From positions 1 to 62,878 of the forward strand of contig OMSO01000005.1 of the NCBI GenBank assembly GCA_900313675.1: a stretch of 62,878 nt of DNA, read 5' to 3'. The DNA is from an uncultured Fibrobacter sp. (GTDB taxonomy: Bacteria > Fibrobacterota > Fibrobacteria > Fibrobacterales > Fibrobacteraceae). How positions within the stretch are numbered: position 1 is the first letter of the stretch; each line of letters begins with the position of its first letter. Shown here piece by piece: positions 6,726 through 15,111 of this stretch. A program made the translations under genes and the position numbers. The notes beneath the pieces are model-generated. The model searched no databases and had not been told where the DNA came from. It saw only the letters and a list, made by a program, of their open reading frames with translations.

Positions 6726-7466
6726 CTAGGCGTTCAAGCCCCCGTCCACGCCAATTATTTGGCCTGTGATGTATTTCGCATCGTCCGATGCCAAAAAAGC
6801 CACCAATTTCGCCACATCTTCGGGCTGGCCCAGGCGTCCCAGAGGGATCTGGGCAGCATATTTTTCCCTGACTTCGGGGCTCAGCTTGGCCGTCATGTCC
6901 GTATCGATAAATCCGGGCGCCACGGCGTTCACCGTAATGCCCCTGGAGGACAGTTCCATGGCGTTGGTCCGGGTAAGGCCGATCACCCCCGCCTTGGCGG
7001 CGGCATAGTTGGACTGGCCAGCCTGGCCACGCAGGGCGTTGATGCTGGAAACGTTCACGATATGGCCCGAGCGGTTGCCCATCATGGTGCGGGCCACGGC
7101 GCGGGTGCAAAGGAACACGGAACGGAGGTTCGTGGCGATGACGGCGTCAAAATCCTCGTCCTTCATGCGCATGAGCAGGCCGTCGCGGGTGATTCCCGCA
7201 TTGTTGACCAAAATATCCACCGTACCCATGTCGGCGATAATCTGCTTGAACACGGACTGCACCGTTTCGGAGTCGGCCACGTTGCAGGCGTAGCTCTTGA
7301 CCTGCACCCCAAGTTCGGAAGAAAGTTTGGCGGCCAGGTCCTCCTTGACGGAGGTAGAGAGGATAGCCACGTCGGCCCCTTCCCGGGCCAGTTCGGTGGC
7401 AATAGCAAGGCCGATACCACGGGAAGCTCCCGTCACAATCGCTTTTTTACCTGTAAGTTTTCCCAT
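6726..7466 (-). CDS. fabG: 3-oxoacyl-[acyl-carrier-protein] reductase
   Basis: 246 aa short-chain dehydrogenase/reductase. NADPH-binding TGASRGIG near residue 14, NNAGITRD near 90, catalytic NVSS and YAAAK (Tyr and Lys) near 140-160, and IDTDM near 190. It reduces 3-oxoacyl-ACP in fatty-acid elongation. Flanked by fabD and acpP on the same strand. A 175-bp repeat-rich spacer separates it from fabD. Confidence 0.95.
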   Translation of the reverse strand: MGKLTGKKAIVTGASRGIGLAIATELAREGADVAILSTSVKEDLAAKLSSELGVQVKSYACNVADSETVQSVFKQIIADMGTVDILVNNAGITRDGLLMRMKDEDFDAVIATNLRSVFLCTRAVARTMMGNRSGHIVNVSSINALRGQAGQSNYAAAKAGVIGLTRTNAMELSSRGITVNAVAPGFIDTDMTAKLSPEVREKYAAQIPLGRLGQPEDVAKLVAFLASDDAKYITGQIIGVDGGLNA

Positions 7467-7484
7467 AGTAGTTCCTGTGGTTTG

Positions 7485-7640
7485 TAGTTAATAGCTTTGA
7501 GGTCGTGCTTCGCACTTCGAGGTATGAGGTCGGGGCTACGCCCCTTTGAGCTTTTTATAATCGCGCCTCCGGCGCCCTGCTTTCTGCTCAAAGCGAGTGA
7601 AACGAGCGAGCTCACACCTCAAAGGCACGCAGTGCCGCGC
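7485..7640. repeat. Repeat-rich spacer between fabD and fabG with four mini-hairpins
   Basis: GAGGTAT/GAGGTCG period-7 units alternate with hairpins GTGC-TTC-GCAC (7505-7515), GGGGC-TAC-GCCCC (7532-7544), GCGCC-TCC-GGCGC (7563-7575) and GGCAC-GCA-GTGCC (7624-7636). Each has a different stem and a 3-nt loop. GAGGTC before and TTTGAG after the stem recur as flanks at other sites. Confidence 0.7.
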
Positions 7641-7642
7641 TC

Positions 7643-8563
7643 TTACCCCTTCAGGGCCTGGAACGCCTCGATGGTTTCCACCGGCGTGACCTTCACGTCG
7701 CGGCTAATCTTTCTCATGAGGCCCATCAGCACCTTGCCGGAGCCCACTTCCACGCCCTGGGTCACTCCCAGAGACATGGCCTTGTTCATGCAGTCGTTCC
7801 AGCGAACAGGGCTTACCAGCTGGCGTACCAGCAGGTCGGCAATTTCTGCACCCTTGGTAACAGGTTCTGCCACCACGTTGGCAATCACCGGCTTTTCCAC
7901 GTCCTTGAAGGTGGTCTTTGCGATAGCCTCGGCAAGACCCGCCTGGGCAAACTGCATCAGCGGGCTATGGAAAGCGCCCGAAACGGCCAGCGGGATTGCC
8001 TTGATGCCTGCGGCTGCGCAGTTTTCCACCAGCTTGTTCACACCGGCAACAGCACCGGACACCACAATCTGGCCCGGGCAGTTGATATTGGCCGGAACCA
8101 CCACGCCGGCGTCCTTCACGGCTTCGCAGAGTTCCAGAATCTTGGCTTCGTCCTGGCCCATGATGGCGGCCATGGCACCGGGATTCTTGCTGCCTGCGCT
8201 GGCCATCAGTTCACCGCGGGTCCGCACCAGACGGAGGCCTTCTTCAAAACTGAAACCGCCGGCGGCGTAGATGGCGGAATATTCACCCAGAGAGTGACCT
8301 GCCACATAGTCAAAGGCAAAGCCTTCGGACTTCAAAAGTTCCATCACCATGGCAGACACCGTAAACAGTGCCGGCTGGGTATTGTCGGTGCTCTTCAACA
8401 CATCTTCCGGGCCTTCCGCCATAAGCTTCGACAGCGAAAAGCCGAGAATCTCGTCGGCCTGCATCATCAGTTTCTTGGCAGGCTCGAAAGTGGATGCGAG
8501 AGTCTGGCCCATGCCCACATACTGGGCGCCCTGACCAGGGAAAAGCAAAATCGTCTTGGACAT
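7643..8563 (-). CDS. fabD: Malonyl-CoA:ACP transacylase
   Basis: 306 aa from ATG 8563, chosen because AGGTGA lies just upstream; a longer frame reaches 8602 without support. FPGQGAQ near residue 7, nucleophile elbow GHSLGE near 88, and the active-site His in GAFHSPLM near 198. It loads malonyl groups onto ACP. First gene of the fabD-fabG-acpP run. Confidence 0.95.
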   Translation of the reverse strand: MSKTILLFPGQGAQYVGMGQTLASTFEPAKKLMMQADEILGFSLSKLMAEGPEDVLKSTDNTQPALFTVSAMVMELLKSEGFAFDYVAGHSLGEYSAIYAAGGFSFEEGLRLVRTRGELMASAGSKNPGAMAAIMGQDEAKILELCEAVKDAGVVVPANINCPGQIVVSGAVAGVNKLVENCAAAGIKAIPLAVSGAFHSPLMQFAQAGLAEAIAKTTFKDVEKPVIANVVAEPVTKGAEIADLLVRQLVSPVRWNDCMNKAMSLGVTQGVEVGSGKVLMGLMRKISRDVKVTPVETIEAFQALKG

Positions 8564-8783
8564 TATCACCTCTGCGGAAAACCGCTTTTTGTTACTATCC
8601 AAATTTAAAAAAGAACAAGGGCATTCCTAGGGCAATCGGGCAAAAACCGCGAAATCCCCGCAAATAAAAGTATATTGGAATGTTTTTATAAGCAGAGGGA
8701 AAAATGAGACTAGGGAGGGGCTCGCATGACGGCCCCTCCCTAAGACCCTCCCGTCGCGCACCTTCGGTGCATAACAGCACATA
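8564..8783. other. Gene-free gap where fabH would be expected
   Basis: Between fabD and plsX no credible coding frame is present. I see a mini-hairpin GCACC-TTC-GGTGC (8758-8770) and a GC-rich stretch with AGGGGC and GCCCCT arms (8715-8738). In many genomes plsX, fabH and fabD are consecutive. Confidence 0.5.
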
Positions 8784-8813
8784 CAAAAAAAGAACGGAGT
8801 CATTCAACTCCGT
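8784..8813 (-). terminator. Intrinsic terminator after plsX
   Basis: On the minus strand ACGGAGT-TGAATG-ACTCCGT is followed by TCTTTTTTT. The 7-bp perfect stem and T-run end the yceD-rpmF-plsX transcript 35 bp after the plsX stop. fabD therefore needs a separate promoter. Confidence 0.85.
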
Positions 8814-8848
8814 CCTCAAAAGTTTATTGCAGATAAATTAACGAAAAC

Positions 8849-9835
8849 CTATTGCTTGGCCTCGGCAGGTTCGTCCTTGATGGCGGCCAGACGCTCGTTC
8901 ACGTTCTTGGACACGCCCTTCTCGGCATACTTGGCAGCAACTTCCACAGCCTTCTCGATAGCGAGGGCGTCGGAGCGTCCGTGGGCGATAATGCCCGTGC
9001 CGTTCAGGCCCAGGAGCAAGGCGCCACCGGTCATGCGGTAGTCCCACATCTCGGCAAAACGACGGCCCGCTTCGGTATCGATAGTCCCGAACATCTTCTG
9101 GTGCAGTTCGAAGAAACCTTCCAGCATCTTCAGAACCACGTTGCCCGTAAAGCCGGAGGTCACCACCACGTCGGCGGCACCCATAATAAGGGTCTCACCT
9201 TCGATGTTACCGATGAAGTTCACCGGGGCGGACTTCAACAGCTGGTGTGCTTCCTGCAGCACTGCCGGACCCTTGTGTTCCTCTTCGCCCATGTTCAAGA
9301 GGCCCACCTTCGGGTTCTGGTAACCGAAGTAGGTCTCGGCGAAGGCGGAACCGGCGATGGCGAAATCCACCAGGGTAGAGGCGCGTTCATCTACGTTGGC
9401 ACCGGCGTCCACCAAGATGATGGGACGGTCAGCAGTAGGAATCACGCAACCGATAGGCGGACGGCTGAACTTTTCGCTGGACTTGCCCAGAAGCATGAGG
9501 CAGCTGGCCATCATGGCACCGGAGTTACCGGCGCTCACGGAGGCGTCCACCATACCCTTCTTCTGGAGAGCGACGCAGGTCACCAGACCGGAATGGGGCT
9601 TCTTCTTGAGAACCTGGACAGGATGTTCGTCCATGGCCACCGGATCGGGGGCATCGACGACAGAAATTCCCTGACCCGCATAGCCGAGCTTTGCCAGTTT
9701 CTCCTTGACCACGGCCTCGGGGCCGCAAAGGACAACGTGGACATTGGGGTTCTTGTTCACCGCATTGACGGCGCCTTCAACAACCACATCGGGGGCGAAA
9801 TCGCCACCCAGAGCATCCAGAGCTACACGAATCAT
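8849..9835 (-). CDS. plsX: Phosphate acyltransferase PlsX
   Basis: 328 aa, typical length. N-terminal VALDALGGDFAPDVVVEGA, a VVTSGFTGNVVLK segment near residue 185, and a C-terminal NGTGIIAHGRSDALAI block are characteristic. It converts acyl-ACP to acyl-phosphate, the first step of membrane phospholipid synthesis with PlsY. GGGAGG precedes the ATG. It follows rpmF by 33 bp. Confidence 0.95.
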   Translation of the reverse strand: MIRVALDALGGDFAPDVVVEGAVNAVNKNPNVHVVLCGPEAVVKEKLAKLGYAGQGISVVDAPDPVAMDEHPVQVLKKKPHSGLVTCVALQKKGMVDASVSAGNSGAMMASCLMLLGKSSEKFSRPPIGCVIPTADRPIILVDAGANVDERASTLVDFAIAGSAFAETYFGYQNPKVGLLNMGEEEHKGPAVLQEAHQLLKSAPVNFIGNIEGETLIMGAADVVVTSGFTGNVVLKMLEGFFELHQKMFGTIDTEAGRRFAEMWDYRMTGGALLLGLNGTGIIAHGRSDALAIEKAVEVAAKYAEKGVSKNVNERLAAIKDEPAEAKQ

Positions 9836-9868
9836 GGAAACCTCCCGTTTTCGTTTAATTTAGAACAA

Positions 9869-10057
9869 TTAGGCTTCGGCACCCTTCATGTCGACAACTT
9901 CTACACCATTGTAGAAACCGCAGACCGGGCACACGCGGTGCGGGCGCTTCACAGAACCGCAGTGGTCGCAAGTAGCCATGGCGGGCGCTTCCATCTTCCA
10001 GTGGGTGCGGCGCTTGTCACGACGGGCGGTAGAGGTCTTTCTTTTAGGTACGGCCAT
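9869..10057 (-). CDS. rpmF: 50S ribosomal protein L32
   Basis: 62 aa. Starts [17 protein letters not shown] and carries two CxxC pairs (CDHCGS and CPVCGF), the zinc-binding form of L32. GGAG lies upstream of the ATG. The yceD-rpmF-plsX order is widely conserved and links ribosome and lipid synthesis. Confidence 0.95.
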   Translation of the reverse strand: MAVPKRKTSTARRDKRRTHWKMEAPAMATCDHCGSVKRPHRVCPVCGFYNGVEVVDMKGAEA

Positions 10058-10059
10058 TT

Positions 10060-10590
10060 TTAACTCCTATTTTCCATTTTGCTCTTGAGAGCTTTCAGTT
10101 TGTCCCAACGGGGGTCCATGGGCTTTTCGGCACCGTCAGGACCTTCGTCGGCTTGATTGTTTGGTTCAAAGATAAAATTTTCTTCGGGATTTTTCACGGG
10201 AGCCTGGGGTTCCTGTAGGATAACAAGCTCCCGAACGCACTCGGACACCTCCACGAACTCCTGATTCTGGGGAATCCGGTAGGCGTACACGTCGGCGTCT
10301 TCGTCGTCAAGTTCCTGATTTGCCACCTGGCAGCGGGTCACCTCCACCACCATCTCGGTAGAGAAAGGCCTGTCGAAGGGTTCCAGAGTGCGGGAACAGA
10401 CCAGGTTCTGCACACCGGAAAGCTTACCCGTCAAAAGAAAACGGTCCCCGCTTTCGGGACTTATGAGCAGTTTCGCTTCAAGCTTACCCACCAGGTGCAG
10501 TTCGTCGAACAGTTCCGGAGCATCATCGCGGGACCAGACCGTGGAGCGGTCTTCGGGTTCGGCAAGGGTCTTTACAAGTTCAATTTTCAA
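10060..10590 (-). CDS. yceD: YceD/DUF177 family protein upstream of rpmF
   Basis: 176 aa from TTG 10590 ([12 protein letters not shown]...). The family carries conserved Cys near the middle and is nearly always found before rpmF; plant and bacterial members are linked to 23S rRNA metabolism. Here the core includes [14 protein letters not shown] and a C-terminal [13 protein letters not shown] block, the family signature. Start choice: no ATG is available. TTG 10590 lies 6 nt after TAAATTTTG (10605-10597), suggesting a leaderless TTG start; TTG 10599 is the alternative. Confidence 0.85.
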   Translation of the reverse strand: MKIELVKTLAEPEDRSTVWSRDDAPELFDELHLVGKLEAKLLISPESGDRFLLTGKLSGVQNLVCSRTLEPFDRPFSTEMVVEVTRCQVANQELDDEDADVYAYRIPQNQEFVEVSECVRELVILQEPQAPVKNPEENFIFEPNNQADEGPDGAEKPMDPRWDKLKALKSKMENRS

Positions 10591-10621
10591 AGCGGGCAAA
10601 ATTTAGCAAAAGGGGGCTAGA

Positions 10622-10784
10622 AGGTCAAGGGATATGCGCCTTTGGCGCAGTTACCAGTTGTCAGTTGTGAGTTATCAGTTGTCAGTTATAGAAGAAATAA
10701 GACTTGTTGAGAATAGAAACACAATGTTACTCATAGTTGGCCACTCAAAACTCAATACTCATAACTGACAACTCATCACTAGTC
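10622..10784. repeat. Repeat-rich spacer: mini-hairpin and two period-7 arrays
   Basis: TGCGCC-TTT-GGCGCA (10635-10649) is followed by CAGTTGT/GAGTTAT heptamers to about 10690. A reverse-orientation array of ACTCAAA, ACTCAAT, ACTCATA, ACTGACA and ACTCATC follows at 10743-10780. No gene is seen. Confidence 0.7.
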
Positions 10785-13112
10785 TCACACCCCCGCCACC
10801 TTCTTCTGGTGAGCCTTCAGGGCTTCCAGGAACGCGGGGCGCTTGGCTTCGTCCACAAGGGCTTCTGCCACCTTGACCACTTTCCGCACGTCAGAGACAT
10901 AGACCACAGGCCCAAGGGTCTCGGGTGCAATCCGTGCCGCCACAAGACCGTCGGACACGGCGCTACCACCGAGAAGCAAGGGGATTCCGATTTCCTGTTT
11001 CTTGAATTCCCGGACCACATGCATCATTTCCAGGAGTCCCGAAGTGAACTGTGCCGACAGGTAGACAATGTCCGGCTGTTCGCAGACCAGGGTTTCCAGA
11101 ATCTTTTCACAGGTGCACCCCTGCTGCAGGTTCACCACCGGGAACCCGTAATTCAAAAGCAATTCGTCCAGAATATCCCTGTCGATATCGTGGACAAGGG
11201 AATCCATAGAGGCAAGAACGAACTTAGAGGCAAAAGGAGGATTCACACGGGCTTCGCCCCCAAGAGATTCCCGCTTGGCAGCCAAATTCCGTTTCAATTC
11301 GGCAAACCGTTTTTCCAGCCGGGGCATGAAAATTTTTGCTCCGGCAGAACCCGCCCTTTTCTTGACCGACGATTCCGCATATTCCAGCAGGGCGTCCGTA
11401 GCCTCCGGACTGCGGTTGAACAGCAAGTCTTCTATCAGGTGGCGAAGTTCCAGCGGAATTTCTTCGTAGGCGGGCATGGAATCGCCTTCAATGATTCCAA
11501 AATCCATTCCCGCCATGGTCGCATGGTTCAGGAACACGGAATTCATACAGTCCCGCAAGTAGGCGTCTTCCTTGAAGGCGTACCCCAGCAAAGAAAGGTC
11601 ACCCACCACATGGGCGTGAGGCAGATTTTCCTTCACAAATCGGCAGGCCTCAAAGAATTCCTTGGCCGAATCCGGATATTCATCCCGGCCCGTACCCAAG
11701 GGCAAAACCACCGGATCGAACAGGATATCTTCGGGCGCAAAATCCAGACGGCCCACCAGCAGGCGGTACATACGTTCCATCAATTCCGTGCGACGCTCAT
11801 AGGTCAGGGCAGGTCCCTGTTCATCCTCGGCCCTGCAGACCACGGCAAAGCCGTGACGGCGAATCTCTTCGGCCTCAAAGAAGAAAACGTCCTCCCCCTT
11901 CTTGAGGCTGATGGACTTGACGATTCCCTTGCCTTGCACGTTTTCCATGCCCGAAAGCAAGGTATCCCAGCGGATGGATTCTATCATCACCGGACACTTG
12001 GCTATGGACGGCTTTTCCAGCAAGTCCTTCAAGAATCGAGGCATCTCGGCTTTCGGGTCCGCAAGCCCTCCATCCAGGTCCACACGCACGACAGTTCCCG
12101 GTTTCCCAGGCGGCACAATGGAAACAAGCTTGTGTTCAGGGGCTAGTTCCAAAGGTTCAAGCCCACCCAACAGCATGTTGTAGTCACGGGCAGGCACCTT
12201 GCGGGGATCTCTTGCCGCATACACACGGGCAAAGGTCCGGATTGCCTCGGGCGTAGTCTCGCTACAGCCCCCCACGATATTCACCGAGACCTCATCCGGG
12301 ATTATCTTGTCGGCACATACGCTCAAACGCACGCGGGCACTATCCACATCCCGCATAAGGGTGCGTATGTCAGCGGCTTCTAGGCCACAGTTGAACCCAA
12401 TACTGAAAATCGGAAAACTGGAAACGCTATGCCAAAAGGCCTTGGCCGAAAGCCCTGCCGCCATGCGGCCGCCTGAGCCAACAAAACTTCCCGAAACCAT
12501 AATGGGGAAAAGCTCGCCCCGCTTTTCGCATTCCTTGCAGATGGCATAGAGAGCGGCCTTGCAGTTTCGCATATCTGAAACCGATTTCACCAAAAGCACG
12601 TCGGCGCCACCATCCAATAGCCCACGCACCTGCTCGCCGTAGGCCATCGAGAGTTCACTAAAATCTGTCACAGAAGAAATAGACGCGATAGCCCCAACCA
12701 CGAACTTGGGCGTCACCATCTTTCCCTGGACCCTGCGCCAGGCGTTAAATTCCTTAACGGCTTCGCAAGCCGCCTGGGCGCCCGCCTTGGCTATGTCGTA
12801 GGCCATGTGCTCTAGACGGTACTTGGTCTGACCAAAACTGGAAGCACAAGCGGTATTCGCCTCTATCAGGTCCGCGCCCGCTTCCAAAAATGCCAGGTGA
12901 ATCCCTTTCACCTTGTCCGGCGCGGTAAGGCACAGCACGTTGTTGTCGCCTTTCAGTTCCACGAAGTGGTCCGCAAACATCTTCCCGCGGAAATCGGCTT
13001 CGGACAGATTCAGCCGCTGGAGCACGGCATTGAAACCGCCATCCAGAACCAACACCTGGTGGTTACAGCAAGAAATCAGCTCCTGGTAGGATTTGGAAAG
13101 ATTCATGGCCAT
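10785..13112 (-). CDS. MetH-like protein with degraded cofactor and metal motifs
   Basis: 775 aa, collinear with the first three modules of cobalamin-dependent methionine synthase and lacking the AdoMet reactivation domain. (1) Homocysteine module, about 1-300: FNCGL keeps one zinc Cys, but the family GGCC motif reads GGCS. (2) Pterin-binding module, about 320-560: its N-terminal strand with the GERxN motif is missing, while KGIVKSIS and EDILFDPVV remain. (3) B12 module, about 560-775: DxHxxG reads LVHDID, so the His ligand remains but Asp and Gly are lost. Modules 1 and 3 each keep part of their site, and module 2 is shortened. It may be a paralogue with another role or a decaying enzyme. 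It follows a lipoprotein gene by 4 bp. Confidence 0.75.
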   Translation of the reverse strand: MAMNLSKSYQELISCCNHQVLVLDGGFNAVLQRLNLSEADFRGKMFADHFVELKGDNNVLCLTAPDKVKGIHLAFLEAGADLIEANTACASSFGQTKYRLEHMAYDIAKAGAQAACEAVKEFNAWRRVQGKMVTPKFVVGAIASISSVTDFSELSMAYGEQVRGLLDGGADVLLVKSVSDMRNCKAALYAICKECEKRGELFPIMVSGSFVGSGGRMAAGLSAKAFWHSVSSFPIFSIGFNCGLEAADIRTLMRDVDSARVRLSVCADKIIPDEVSVNIVGGCSETTPEAIRTFARVYAARDPRKVPARDYNMLLGGLEPLELAPEHKLVSIVPPGKPGTVVRVDLDGGLADPKAEMPRFLKDLLEKPSIAKCPVMIESIRWDTLLSGMENVQGKGIVKSISLKKGEDVFFFEAEEIRRHGFAVVCRAEDEQGPALTYERRTELMERMYRLLVGRLDFAPEDILFDPVVLPLGTGRDEYPDSAKEFFEACRFVKENLPHAHVVGDLSLLGYAFKEDAYLRDCMNSVFLNHATMAGMDFGIIEGDSMPAYEEIPLELRHLIEDLLFNRSPEATDALLEYAESSVKKRAGSAGAKIFMPRLEKRFAELKRNLAAKRESLGGEARVNPPFASKFVLASMDSLVHDIDRDILDELLLNYGFPVVNLQQGCTCEKILETLVCEQPDIVYLSAQFTSGLLEMMHVVREFKKQEIGIPLLLGGSAVSDGLVAARIAPETLGPVVYVSDVRKVVKVAEALVDEAKRPAFLEALKAHQKKVAGV

Positions 13113-13116
13113 AGTC

Positions 13117-13614
13117 TTACCACCGCTGGTTCTTGCCCTTCACTTCGCCGGGCAGCAACTGCCCGGGGCTCGACCGCTGGCCGTCTCGCCCCGTAAAGTT
13201 CGGATTGAACTGCTTTATCTGAGCCTGCTTCGCTTCAGCCTGCAGCTCCTGCAAATGCTTTTCCCAATCCTGCACGGCATCGTCCAGCTCGCCACGGGCC
13301 TGGAGCATCAGGTCGCGCAACTGCAAAAGTTCCAGCATCTGGTCCCGCTTCATCATCCACAGTTCTTCTTCTTCGGGCAGGCGTTCGATGTTGAAAAGCA
13401 GGTTCAAGTATTTCTTCTCCGCTTCAGCGTAGGCCTTGTAAGTCTGCTCATAAACCATGTAGCGGTCATCTACCATGGTCTGCTGGGGCGAGGGGTGGTT
13501 CGCACAACCCGAAAGCATGGCCAGCATCAATAGCGGAAGCAACACAAAGAGCGACTTCGCAAAGCCCTTCGCAAAGTCCACACCACCCAATCCGTTACGT
13601 TCCCTAAAAAACAT
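13117..13614 (-). CDS. Lipoprotein with a helical, coiled-coil-like body
   Basis: 165 aa. An N-terminal hydrophobic stretch ends in a lipobox, LAMLSGC near residue 37. Residues 50-140 are charged and helical (EAEKKYLNLLFNIERLP and similar), followed by a basic, Pro/Gly-rich tail. The n-region is long (about 20 residues), so the true start may be further in. Its start overlaps the stop of the upstream lipoprotein gene (TAATG), implying translational coupling. No family recognised. Confidence 0.7.
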   Translation of the reverse strand: MFFRERNGLGGVDFAKGFAKSLFVLLPLLMLAMLSGCANHPSPQQTMVDDRYMVYEQTYKAYAEAEKKYLNLLFNIERLPEEEELWMMKRDQMLELLQLRDLMLQARGELDDAVQDWEKHLQELQAEAKQAQIKQFNPNFTGRDGQRSSPGQLLPGEVKGKNQRW

Positions 13615-14555
13615 TACTCGGCGCTCTCCTCGGCCCTTTTCAGGTTGAACAGGCGTTCATTGGTAATGTGGCTTTCAAAGACCACCGTATCCTTGGTGAC
13701 AGGGTGCACCATGGTATGTTTTCCAACTTTTACTTCGCGTTCCTGACATGGAATTCCCGTCTCGGGCTCCATCATCACCTCGAAGGCTGTGCTGTATTCC
13801 GCCTTGAGTCCGGAATTGTAAGCCTGGTACTTTTCAGGAATGATGTTGCTGTTCACGTGTTGCTCCCAGATGTAATAGGGGAAACTCTCCGTTTCCGTCA
13901 GGTACACCACGTAGTCCAGGCAACGGCGGTGATCCCGGTTTTCAAAACCCTTCACCACCACGGAATCAATCTTGATCAGCGCAAAATTCAGACGGCCCTG
14001 TTCTTCCAGCAGCTTGGTAATGTTTCCCTTGGTGGGCACTTCCCCTTTAAGCAGGTGGGTCATTTCCCAGCGGTGCTTTTCCAGGCGTTTCAGGTGGGGC
14101 TTGTATTCCGGATTCAAAAGCTGCTTGCGCCAGCGTTCCGGCATGGGAATGTGGGCCAAGAGAGAATCGTAGCCGTCGTCAATCCCTTCCAACGAAATCA
14201 CCGCACGGTCCACGGCGGTAAGGTCCACTTCCTTGATGCGGAAGGCCAGTTCCGTAGGCATAAAGTTCTTCAGGTAGCCACGGGACTTGTCCATCACATA
14301 CTTGCGCTTCACCTTCAAGGTGTCCCCACTGGAGGAATAGTTCAAGTCGTCGTAGGCGGCGGTGATGGTCCCCATCTGCTCCGTGCCTTCCATATCTACT
14401 GTAGCGTAATAACTTTCGGCATAAAGTTCCAAATCCACTGGGGCCGGGAGGCTGTAGCCCACCGTCACCGTAGATTCGTTACAACCCGACAAAAGCACAA
14501 GGCCGAAAGCCGCAAGGGCCACGCCACAAATATCAAGACATCTACTCAATCGCAT
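13614..14555 (-). CDS. Lipoprotein of unknown function
   Basis: 313 aa. Signal peptide with lipobox VLLSGC near residue 25, then a soluble domain with no family I recognise. Mixed strand and helix composition; Cys near residues 210 and 264. It is the middle of a three-lipoprotein minus-strand run (14583-15020, this gene, 13117-13614) and is translationally coupled to the next gene. Confidence 0.75.
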   Translation of the reverse strand: MRLSRCLDICGVALAAFGLVLLSGCNESTVTVGYSLPAPVDLELYAESYYATVDMEGTEQMGTITAAYDDLNYSSSGDTLKVKRKYVMDKSRGYLKNFMPTELAFRIKEVDLTAVDRAVISLEGIDDGYDSLLAHIPMPERWRKQLLNPEYKPHLKRLEKHRWEMTHLLKGEVPTKGNITKLLEEQGRLNFALIKIDSVVVKGFENRDHRRCLDYVVYLTETESFPYYIWEQHVNSNIIPEKYQAYNSGLKAEYSTAFEVMMEPETGIPCQEREVKVGKHTMVHPVTKDTVVFESHITNERLFNLKRAEESAE

Positions 14556-14582
14556 TCCTAGTAAACCTGTCGCAGAAATCGC

Positions 14583-15020
14583 TTACTTGTTCTTTGTAAT
14601 GTTCAGTTCCTTAGAGGCAAGGACACGGCCCTCGGTGCTGAATTCCACCACCACGGTACCGGGGTGTTTCTGTCGTGCCAGTTCACGGACAGTCATGAGG
14701 CCGCCACTCTTGGACTTTCCCTGCAGGGTGTAGGAACCCAACTTCTCGTTCACGGGGACTTCGCGGTCCCAAATCTTCTTGCCCTTGGCAGCCAAGGTTC
14801 CCTCGTAAAAGGCGATGGTCAACTTGGTAAAGTCGAAATTCTTGCCGTAGCGGAACTGCACAATCAGCGGATCGTTCAGGGCGAACTCGCTAGCGGTATC
14901 GGCCACCACCTGGGTGCCCGGATTCCATTCCCTGCCACAAACTACGGAAGGCTCTTCCACGGAACAAGCCGAAAACAAAAGGCCAAAAGCCAGCAACAAC
15001 AAAAACAATGATTTTTTCAT
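14583..15020 (-). CDS. Small lipoprotein of unknown function
   Basis: 145 aa from ATG 15020, with AGGTGA upstream; a GTG at 15026 is the alternative. Signal peptide with lipobox LLFSAC near residue 18. The mature part is beta-rich and ends SKELNITKNK. First gene of the lipoprotein run leading to the MetH-like gene. Confidence 0.75.
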   Translation of the reverse strand: MKKSLFLLLLAFGLLFSACSVEEPSVVCGREWNPGTQVVADTASEFALNDPLIVQFRYGKNFDFTKLTIAFYEGTLAAKGKKIWDREVPVNEKLGSYTLQGKSKSGGLMTVRELARQKHPGTVVVEFSTEGRVLASKELNITKNK

Positions 15021-15111
15021 AATCACCTCTTCTTAACCTTCACAATCTAGCAAATTACAGCGCCCGACGACCAACGCCCTGCACCCAACGTCCACAGACA
15101 ATCGCCCTTTT

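Noticed and set aside
8595..8819. 74-codon frame between fabD and plsX, possible fabH relic
   Set aside because: No similarity to FabH motifs is visible; it crosses a terminator and a mini-hairpin.
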